From Enoplosus armatus (Eukaryota; Chordata; Actinopteri; Centrarchiformes; Enoplosidae): 64,000 bases of DNA. Below the pieces are notes generated by a model, which was given only the letters and a program-made list of their open reading frames with translations, was not told the origin of the DNA and did not search any database. Positions 53,207-64,000 of this stretch are shown piece by piece (positions within the stretch are counted from its first letter, which is position 1; each line of letters starts with the position of its first letter). The DNA is taken from assembly GCF_043641665.1 (NCBI RefSeq), contig NC_092193.1, positions 19,742,946-19,806,945 on the forward strand, read 5' to 3'. The translations under genes were made by a program, and so were the position numbers.

Positions 53207-54334
53207 ACACGCTTGCAGGCGCGTGATGGTCAGAGGCTGGGTGAGGGAGGTGTGGAGTTTAAACACTTGGGGTGGCCGTCAAACATTTTGCACAGCCTAT
53301 AATGCTGTAGTACTGCTGCCTAATGGTGCCCCAAAGAAAAGGCTTCAGATAAGAGAAGGTCCGGAACATTATGGGAATATTTCCAAAACAATGCAATAAA
53401 GTTACAGCAATAAGACTGGAAATAAATAATCGATCCTGACACAAACCCCTGTTTGCAACTTTAACAGTGTTCAAAAGAGAAAATTGTTCCTTCCCACAGC
53501 CATTGTGTCCTTCCAATTTTGGAGCTTTTTGTTATTAATATTTTCTGTAAAACAACATATTATATAACAAAAAAACAACACTTGGGGTCAGTCTAGTTAG
53601 GGCCCAGACGTCTATGAGTTGTCACATTTATCTGGCCCCAACAACCAGGTTGGGCACCACCACCTAACTGTATGTTGAGTGTGATTGATACTTCCAGTTC
53701 ATGTTGCAAAATCGGAAGTAGGATGTGGAGTGCAAGACTTCCTCTACCAGTTTCTGCTTAACCTCTAGCAGGAAGAAAAACAAAACGCGTAATTCAACTG
53801 ATGATTAGCAGCAACAGCTCAAATCTTCTTCAACCAAAAAAAAGGAATTATTGTTTAGGCGTTTGTGCTAAGAACATGCTGCAAGTTTATGTACCTCATT
53901 TTTCAAATACGTTGTTAATCCAATAATCCAAATGCAGAAGGAGTCACTGGAAATGTGCCATGCACCAGGAAAGATGGATGTTGCATCATTGGATGTCAGA
54001 AAACAGAGCAGGTGGCATTTTCACAGATAAGAAAGATAAGGGTTTGCAAGAGCACACGGCGCATCAAAAGTTATGTAAATCATCGAGCACGTCAAAAAAT
54101 ACAGACGTGATTTGTGGTTAATCATGTTGGTCAAATGCGTGTTATCATATTCAATGTCGTTCGGGGGAGGAACAGTTGAACGCAGAGACTGGACTGCAGT
54201 GGACCATTTTGAGATATTCTAGATGCCAAACATCGTTTATAAATTGCACCAAAGAATAACAGGAAAACACCTGTGCATCGATAATTCACTGATTTTATAC
54301 CATTTTGTGGCAAAGCTGCTTAACTAGATTTTAG

Positions 54335-54830
54335 TTTTCACTTGGGGGCAACACAACATTGACATATTATCACCTCCTAAAGTTGTTTTGGTGAACGTGT
54401 TAGCAGACAGTTGCCTATTTACGCACTGAGAAGAAAGAAAGCAACGCTATCGTTCACATGGAGTCCAGTCTCGTGACTGTCTGGACTTTTTGCCACTTTC
54501 ATTGTGGAACAATCAAAGTGGGAAAATCCGGCCACTGCTTTCTATTTATGCACTGAGTTATAGCAGAAGCTGGTTACTTCTTCTCATTACTACTACTTCT
54601 GCTTCTTTAAATAGTCGGAAAGCTCCGAAAGTCCAATATTCACTTGTCTTTCATGTCTGGTTTGGTCTCCAAAAACTCTCCAATAAATATGTGCCTCTTT
54701 AGCTGCTAAATGCTTCGCTATGTTCAGCAGCTCGTCGCTAGCGCTGTCTGTCTGTGGGGCTGGTAGCATACAGTGAGAGAGCAGTGAGACTGAACCAAAA
54801 CAGCAAAGGTGAGGGGAGGCAAACCCCACA
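54335..54830. repeat. dispersed repeat, partner of 49065-49400
   Basis: Direct-orientation relative of the 49 kb copy, longer in the middle by about 150 bases that partly resemble 57080-57180. Confidence 0.6.
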
Positions 54831-54941
54831 AGTGCTCCCCAAAATCCGCAGTGGCTCCATGCCCTCTGGAACAACACATAGAAAGCTTTTTCTGATCTGA
54901 CAGGAATCACTGTTGACATGGCTGCGCTATGACTAATGTTT

Positions 54942-55095
54942 GGTTAGGTTTAGGTAAAGTCCATGGTTTGGGTTCACATAAGTTCTTTGTTAAGGTTAGG
55001 GAAACATCACAACTTTTGGTTTTAATGGCCATTCCGTTAAGGTTAGGGGATCTCCGTTGTCATGGTTTCAAGAATAAATGTGAGGTTAGGGAGTT
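54942..55095. repeat. degenerate ~47-bp tandem array with GGTTAGG starts
   Basis: GGTTAGG recurs at 54942, 54994, 55041 and 55084. The units between share GTTAA before the motif and are otherwise diverged. Confidence 0.7.
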
Positions 55096-57091
55096 GTCAG
55101 GCTTAAAAAAGACAACGTTGCCTCGCACTTGGAAATGCCAAAAAGATCAGCGCTCTCCCATGTTTAAGTCAGATGTTTTGTTGACCCGTCCACCCTGCCT
55201 ATGCAGACTTTGACCCCTTTAACATTACACAGAGCATTTTAAGCACTTTTTTAGCACTCACAAGGGACTTAGCCAGAAATAGTCACAGCTATATATTTTT
55301 TGGACTACCTGTGACTGACTATTGGCCATGAAAATTCAGTCTTGGAGACTTCAGACAATATTGTTGGAGCCATTTTAATGCTGGTAGATGCTGTGCTCCT
55401 CTGTAAACGTCACAATCCCCTCAGTTCTGAGTGCCAAGCCGTGTCGTTCCAACAGAGCCCAGAACCACAAGGAAGTTTGAGCTCGACATTTGAATGCCTG
55501 GCAACTATGTCACAACATGGGCAAACTACATACCTCCACTGAGGCATGTAGTTTGAAAAAATGGTAGCATTAATCACACCATACGAAGAGGTTCAAGTTT
55601 TTCCAGTTGACATAAACAACACTAGCTCTGCGTAGGACATGGAAGACTGAACAGGCAGTCAACGTATGTTTGATCACTGATACTGGCCATTAGTTTCTAG
55701 ATCTTGTGATCTAGAAGAGACTTATGACTTAGAGGCCTAAAAGTCACCTCAAGCATCTGCTACAGTAACAAGAGTTTTACCTGTGACCCTTTGGCTTAAA
55801 GGCATAAATGTTTAGGGAGTGGCATGTCTGAGGGAAAGCCCCCTCAACATGTATGTTTCCTGCAAGGATTTGTATAAATGTGTTCCACATTTTTTGTCTT
55901 TCTCACGTCCACTGATAATTAGAGGCATACTGTCGCTTTAAGTTCAATCCCTTGATTAAGGCTCTTTGATTATTGCCTTGGTGTTTTGCCCAGACTCACT
56001 GAGTGTGGAGTTTGACTTCTGACCTAGTGACAGTTGACAAAACCCAGAATCCCTTGGGTTAGGTAAACAAGGCTGCAGGGGCACGCATAGCTTTGCCTCC
56101 TTGACAACACACATGCACTCACACAGAATACTAATCTATCATTCCCACTAAAGTGAACTAGTAACAGGGTCATGTTACAGAGGGGTTTAATACGCAATAT
56201 TGACTTTCAATTTAAAACAAAGTCAATGAGTTTGTGAATAAAATGCTTATTACATAGGTTTTTATTACATTGACAGTGCAAACAAACTCATAGAATACTC
56301 ATTTTCATAGTATATTTCACTGTTTATCACTCAGTCCACCAGTAGTGATTATTCCTACTTTGCAGATATGTAAGTTAATTACCAGAGTTACTAACTGTAA
56401 CTTTAACTATGAGATTATCAGTCATCCAGGGCCCAGTCCTTCATATGTGGCTTGACTAATTCAGGCTAACACGCTGTTATCAGGTTAAAACAATCCCGTT
56501 AATTCTCATCGAGCTAATTTCGTTCTTGAGGATTTGTTAATCCTGGATGAATTCATCTTGAATGAATGAAGAGTGCGCTCTTATTTTGAAATAAAGGCAA
56601 AATGAGTAGAGAGTTGAAACCATGATCATTTTCTCATCATCCATTCATATGATTGGCTGATCATGTGATTGCAGATACACGAGATAGGTGTGTTGGGAAC
56701 CCACCCAGAATGCACTGGGACACAAGCCTCATTTCCTGTGTGTTTCCGCGTTGTGACGGGGGTCATTTTGTTCTACATTGTGCTCTACGTTTGTCACTGT
56801 TACCTGTGGATGGTAATGATGTTACCAGTGAAGATGGTCAGACCATGAGTGATGTTGGGTGCATGATTGCTGGGGGAGACTTTTGGGTGATACTTATAAG
56901 TCAAACTATGAATCGCCATATGTTCTGGCTCCATTGTTTATGTCACAGAAGATCAGAATCTTTTAGTCGACTTTATTTCTTTTCGCTCACAAACTTCATT
57001 TATTTTCATTTTTAGTTTATTTTATCAAGTATAACTATTTTATACAGGCATTTTTCCCACCACTTCAAGCTTCTTCCCCCTTCCACTTTCA

Positions 57092-57139
57092 TTGTGATCA
57101 GACTTTTCCACTTTCATTGAGGGAAAAGTCCGATCACAA
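57092..57139. other. 18-bp inverted repeat (hairpin)
   Basis: Arm TTGTGATCAGACTTTTCC and its complement GGAAAAGTCCGATCACAA pair with one G-T type mismatch around a 12-base loop. The loop repeats CACTTTCATTG, also present just left of the hairpin. Confidence 0.85.
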
Positions 57140-59994
57140 GACTGTGTCATCGCCTTTTTGCCACCGCTTTATATTTATGGACTACTTCTTCAGACTGTCT
57201 GAGATCTGTTAAAATCCACTTTCAGGAACACTTCGATTGTTCCTCTACATTACCAATATTTCAAATCAGGACAGATATATGAAACTGCTTTGGCTAATTA
57301 CTATTCTTTACAAGCTGCCTCGAAGATAAGTCCATTCCTTGTCTGCAGATTCGTGTACAGAGTAATGGATGGTAAGGTTTGAGGGCTCCGGCACACTCAG
57401 TTTGAAATTTTATTAGGCTTTTATTCCAAAGGTTGTCAGATTTTCCCGCAACAGATGAGGAGAATGAATGAGAGGGTGAATGTGTGCCGGCCAGATTTAT
57501 TTTTCAAAACCAGATATCCCAATTAATTATTCTGTCCATCCATCATATTTGGAAAAACACATTGCACATTTTGGCATATGATGTTACATATGGGCAATGA
57601 TTCAAGCCAAAACTATGATAATTACTTACTCTCCTGCTCGACCAAACCCAGTTCGGCACAGCTCTACCTCTCTCCAACCCTAAATGAAACCCAGCCTGAT
57701 GTTATGCTGCCTCTGTGTGGCTGACAGCAGCACCTGCATGACGAGTCACTAATCGCTTGCTATGCACAATGTCCTTGTCACCACACAAGCTCCTGACATG
57801 AACTATTCCAAAGCACGCCTTTTGGTTAAAAAAGGAACCAACTCAAACATAGCTGCCATCAATGTTACTACTTTTTAACAAATGTTAAGAGCGTAGGTGT
57901 AATTAATAAAATGAATGATGGCCGAATTCCATTTAGATGCCTCAGCTGCTGGTTGACTGTCATGGCTCACACCACAGGACACTTGCAGTTTAGTAATCCA
58001 TCACTACACACCTTCGATTTATTGCCCGCTGTGTTTGAGAAATGTCGGCTGATTTACTTCTATTTCTCATGTTTATGGTTCAAACAGCAATGGCTGAAGG
58101 TAAGACTTCTGACAACGATGGTACAAATCCATCCGTCGGTGTGTCACAAGCTGACCATTTCATACAAGTCTGTTGTAAGAAAATTCTAAATCTAAACGTC
58201 AAACATGTTTGATCGGACTGCCACATGAATACGCTGTTGTCCTCTGTGACTTCACCTTCAAAACTCAGATAAAAACCTTCAGTAACTTCACCCCTGGAGA
58301 AATACTACCGCTTAGGTTTTATTACAACACGAAACGGAACACTGAGAGAAGCAACAAACCCAACAAAGGGACTTGATTAGACTGAGACAAGCATTACTGA
58401 TTAAAACAGGTGTATACAATAAGCCTGATGAGCAGATACTACATGTAGAAAGTAAACAAACGAGGACATCTAGTGGGGAAACTAAGACATAACAAAGTCT
58501 TAGTGGTACAGCTGGACACTCACAGACATGACAGACACTTCAACATCTAAGATATGGCGAGCATCCCAGTTATCATAACAATTAGGAATCTCTCCAGTAT
58601 ACCTATTTCTATTCTAGCATTTTGTACAATATTTGTATATTTTACAGTGAACAAGAAAAAGTAGAAATGCTTCAAATTCAGTTCGATTACCACCCGCTGT
58701 GGTGTGTTTCTGTATTTTATAATAGTTGTAATCTGATTACTTTCTACCTCTTGCCAGACTGGAGCGTGGACGTGCGTGCTGCTGCAGGTGGTGTCACCTG
58801 ATTTGTTCAAGTGATTGCAGAGGTGTACCCTTGACATGCTTAGCCATGCTTAGCCATCTCCAGCAGGTACATGTATACACTTGAGGTCCAGACGGCAGCT
58901 ACCAACCAGCCTTCACCTTTCAGCCCAGTTCCCACAGAGGCTGCTTTACAGCGGCGCTTTAGTTTGTGAAGTAGATTTTCTACACACTCTTTGCGTAATT
59001 GGGCGCTTCTGTGTGTGTGTTTGTGTAGTGTTGGTATTAGATCGCCTGAGGCTAAAACTTGTGTGTAAATAATCTAGCACGTTTCCCTCTGTTGTTTTGG
59101 TTTGGGTCCCAGGTTGAAGGCCTGTGTTTTGGACTCTTCGTGGGGTTTTCACTGCATCTTCTCTTGTTTCTTGTTTTGATGCTACTTGCTCTGAATAAAC
59201 AAAATATCTTTGACCGACTCAACTGGTCATTCTCTGCGAGCAGAGAGAGCGGGACGTCTCTGCGCTGCATGTTTGGTGGGAACATGACAATGACATTGTG
59301 GTCCCTTCAGAACCCTCAGACTATTGCTGTTCCCACTGCTACATATAATGCAAGGAAACACTATACACACACGCCAGAAAAATGCCTCACTAACATGCAG
59401 CAGTCTCATGCATGAACACAGCCTGTTACATTGGGCAGATGCTATTATAGGAATGCACACTAGAAGGCAGCATTTCATAACCAATGATCCCAAAGCTGGA
59501 GAGGCACCTGACCATGCATATTGTCATAACATCACTTGTAATCACGCCTATTGTCTTTATGGCGATGAATATTGTAGATCATGTGATGTCAGACGACCTT
59601 ACACCCTTGAACTACACCTGCATCTTTGTACAGATGTTTATGTAAATGCACTCAGACTGTAGACTGTGGATCATTGCATTCTACAAAATGCTGAAGAGAA
59701 GATTTGGGATTTCAATTTGGAAATTGGCCGCAAAAACTAGTGATTCAATTTGGCTAGATGCATGACTGACCACTGATGTCACTGTCTGCGCTACAAATAT
59801 GTCTGCAATTACACTCGGATATTGAAGTTCTAAGCCTTTGTGTTCAACTATAGTGTGTGTCTTTGCTTCCCTGGTTCACGCAGCCCTGAGAACTCAAAAT
59901 AATGAAATATCATCCTTGCCAGCAGACCTGCGTAAACTCGAAGCAGATCTAGAGCTGAATGAACTGTGTGAGAGGGGAAGAGGCAACAACCGAC

Positions 59995-60907
59995 ATATTT
60001 GTAAAAGTACTTTTTTTTATTTTCTGAGCCCTTAAGCACATAAAAACAATTGCATTCTCGAAGAAAACAATGAGTGGCGATTCTGTTTCAAGTACAGCAG
60101 TTCAACCATTGGTTGCAGTGGATTTCTTCATTCTTAAAAACAAAAAAAAAAACCCAAACATATCTGCCGTAACACAATACATTCTACATGTTGCATCCCT
60201 GGAAAACACTGAGCTGTAAATATTTGAATTGAGTGGCATTAAGGGTGGGTGGGCTTGATGTTTGGGATCCTGAAAATGGGACTGGAAATTAGTTTTTTAG
60301 TACCTGAATTTGTTAGCTTTGCTCAAGTGAACCTCTGCGTAGGCCTAACCCACAATGCTTAGCAAATCTATAATATCTATTGAGCAGACTAACAACAACC
60401 TTGAGAAAATATACTGAAAAATTGTCAATAAAAAAAAAAACCCTGACCTGATTTTTGAGTAGTATAAGATATAAGATGTAAACATTACAAAAATACAATT
60501 TACATATGAACACAAAGTCTGGGTCCTGCCCACAGTGAGTTTTCCCTCTTTGGGAGGCAGTCTTGTTAAGGCACTCGCCAACTATAATAACTTATTTCAA
60601 AGACAGAGTGAGGAAATGTCTTAAATACAAACTACTATAAGTTATTCATATATCCACAGATATGTACAAAACCCACCAGCATTCATTCTCTTTTTCTGAT
60701 GGAGAGGCACTTAAAGTAGGACAACTTTCTACCAAGGCACCACACATGTACTACAAGGCCCCCACAGGAACGAGTAGTTCCATTGGTTTGAACCAGGTGC
60801 ACAAAGTGTCCAACAGTGAGGGGCCAGCTCGTGCTTCTTCTGGCATGCTCCGGGCATGGTCCCCTGATGGATTTGGATACAAAAAGTGTCCATGAGTTTG
60901 ATGTGGC
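59995..60907 (-). other. klf17: klf17 probable 3' UTR and polyadenylation signal
   Basis: The first AATAAA on the minus strand after the stop is at 60016-60021, with a G/T-rich stretch just beyond (lower coordinates), as expected for cleavage near 59990-60005. This gives a 3' UTR of about 0.9 kb. It contains at least two ATTTA pentamers (60217-60221, 60622-60626), the AU-rich motif common in short-lived transcription factor mRNAs. The cleavage position is estimated. Confidence 0.5.
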
Positions 60908-62502
<1,595 letters not shown>

Positions 62503-64000
62503 GCTGACCGGTCAGATGAAAACAGAGAGATCAGAACTGCAAACAGAGACGTTCCTCTCTGTCCATAGAGCGCCTGTTTGGTAACGTCGACAGCTGAGGA
62601 GCGCTCCGGGACCCAGAATGAGAGTATCAACAATGCTGACGCAGCCTCTTATAGCTCCTTTACCAATACCGAGAGGTGTGGCTTCTTCTCCCCCAACACA
62701 CACACACACACGCACACGCACGCACGCACACACACCTCCCCCACTGCAGCCAGTAGTGCAAACGAACATAAAATGGCACTCAGGTGCGTCAAGCTGGAAA
62801 GTAACTGAATTATGTGCATAAAGCAAAATCCTCCATAGTTTCATGTGAATGACTGGTTGAATATGAACATTTCTTCTTTCGGTCGTTCAAAACACGCAGG
62901 AAACTTTTTCTACTTTTTCTTCACCATTGTCTTTTAAATAAAATCTATATGTAGAAGTGTGAAGGTATCAAATCCCCCTCCGCTGCTGCAGTCCATCTTA
63001 TTTCTCTCTCTCTCGTGGGAAACCAAACAGGGGGCGACACTAAACCTGGCGAACGTCTTGGAGTGCAGGGGGGGGGGGGGGGGTCTGAATTCCAGTGCGT
63101 AAACGATGCCTTCACGTAGCCCGACCGTGTTGCGTTCATGTACCAATATTTTCTGAAATATGAAAAAATCCCACCCGAGCTGTCATCGTTTGCTGCCCTT
63201 GAACACAACAAAGTGACCGAATCTCATGTATTTTACAAGTCAAATGTCTCCCGCAGTTTCGCCCCAGCCTCTTCAAACACGCACACTCACACGTCATTAA
63301 TTTGTCCCGACTTGATCCCCGCATGTTTAATGCAAACACACATGTGTGAAGCGGCGACTCATCGAAACAACCTGTTAATCTGGGTGTCAACAAAAGGCCG
63401 ACATGTTTCTTAATGATCTTCCCCCAGCCGCCCTGCGGGCCCCCCCCCCCAGCACTCATGCCTATGGTAATGTGCAGGTGGATGTCTGTTGATGGTGGAG
63501 AACTGAAGGAGGACGAGACTGTAAACGGGAAGATAAGTAGACTTGGAAATAAAAAACTTTGAGTCGTTTGTTGGTTTGGCTTCATGTCATGTGAATGCAT
63601 CACAACACGTCCCTATATTTCTAGAATCACGGCCAGGGTTACGAAGCCCCCCCCCCCCTTCAGCACGTTTCGCCAATTTTGTCTTAACCCCCCAAAATAA
63701 GGTGTCTACATTTTTTTAATTATTTAGATTTTCCATGTTTTATTAATTCACTTCCATAAATGTTATTTTCCAACGTGAAGGTCTCAGGAGAATAAATATA
63801 TATAAACATCATGGGGAGAATCATGGCTTAAAAGTGGTCATATTAAAACGTACTCAATAAAAAGATGCAGGAATCTGTTATAAATTGTAGAAGCCCACCA
63901 CTCCATCCGACCAATGGAACAGGTTGCAGTGGTCTTGTATTTATAACTGCAATCAAGTGCAGCAAACAGCCAAACAAAGTGAAGCAAATACAACGAGCAG
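62503..64000. other. upstream flank of klf17
   Basis: Beyond the core promoter no gene was found. It contains a CA/CG tract (62697-62736), poly(G)16 (63068-63083), poly(C)11 (63440-63450) and poly(C)12 (63647-63658). A single AGATAAG match near 63525 could be a GATA site but is expected by chance. Confidence 0.6.
62645..62685 (-). promoter_or_regulatory. klf17: klf17 core promoter: TATA, CCAAT and CCACACC boxes
   Basis: On the minus strand CTATAAGAG (TATA at 62648-62653) lies about 146 bases 5' of the ATG, giving an expected start near 62620 and a leader of about 120 bases. About 10 bases upstream is ATTGG (62663-62667), an inverted CCAAT box, and then CCACACC (62675-62681), a CACCC-type box that KLF proteins themselves bind. 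A CA/GT tract follows at 62697-62736. Order and spacing are typical of a focused vertebrate promoter. Confidence 0.65.

Larger units (their letters stand above)
42200..59990. other. intergenic region between slc6a9 and klf17; no gene seen
   Basis: About 18 kb in which I could support no exon or RNA gene. It holds a locally duplicated repeat (43.0/44.85 kb), other dispersed repeats, a CpG-rich patch (52.6-53.2 kb), simple repeats and a strong hairpin (57092-57139). Regulatory elements are possible but none is identifiable by sequence alone. Confidence 0.6.

Noticed and set aside
56653..57015. 120-codon plus-strand open frame
   Set aside because: No family resemblance, repeat-like surroundings and no splice context; consistent with chance.

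Overview
The window is vertebrate nuclear DNA, most likely from a ray-finned fish and probably a percomorph. The basis is short coding exons with GT/AG splice sites on the minus strand, a very high density of CA/TG and GA/CT microsatellites and pure C or G runs, and dispersed repeats resembling ones common in percomorph genomes. There is no sign of prokaryotic operons, CRISPR arrays or phage.

Only two protein-coding genes can be supported, both on the minus strand. (1) The 5' part of slc6a9, the sodium- and chloride-coupled glycine transporter GlyT1. Three shared coding exons (4483-4639, 2823-2954, 1869-2145) encode the end of the cytosolic N-terminus through TM1, TM2, TM3 and the glycosylated extracellular loop 2. 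The rest of the gene lies beyond position 1. Two short alternative first coding exons can be recognised because both splice in phase 0 to the same acceptor: a GlyT1b-like exon at 27168-27209 (14 residues) and a GlyT1a-like exon at 41863-41892 (10 residues). The gene therefore spans at least 40 kb here, mostly in first introns of 22.5 or 37.2 kb. (2) A complete three-exon Kruppel-like factor gene (60908-62502, 448 residues) with an acidic/hydrophobic activation motif and three C-terminal C2H2 zinc fingers. Linkage to slc6a9 points to klf17 (biklf); human SLC6A9 and KLF17 both lie in 1p34.1. It has a TATA box, an inverted CCAAT box, a CCACACC box and a plausible poly(A) signal.

Layout: 1-1868 intron of slc6a9; 1869-4639 the shared exons; 4640-27167 a large intron rich in repeats, including a repeat present as three related copies; 27168-28600 the 1b exon and a CT/GC-rich leader or promoter zone; 28.6-41.8 kb the remainder of the 1a intron, with no exon seen; 41863-42150 the 1a exon and its GC/GA-rich leader; 42.2-60.0 kb intergenic DNA with dispersed repeats, a local duplication, a strong hairpin and an orphan CpG-rich patch; 60.0-62.7 kb klf17; 62.7-64.0 kb upstream flank.

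The two genes have no direct functional link: one encodes a plasma-membrane transporter of glia and neurons, the other a nuclear transcription factor. Most long open frames in the window come from simple repeats, pyrimidine-rich strands or the antisense of klf17 and are not genes. I found no previously undescribed system. The most useful result is the pair of tiny alternative first exons of slc6a9, which simple ORF calling misses.
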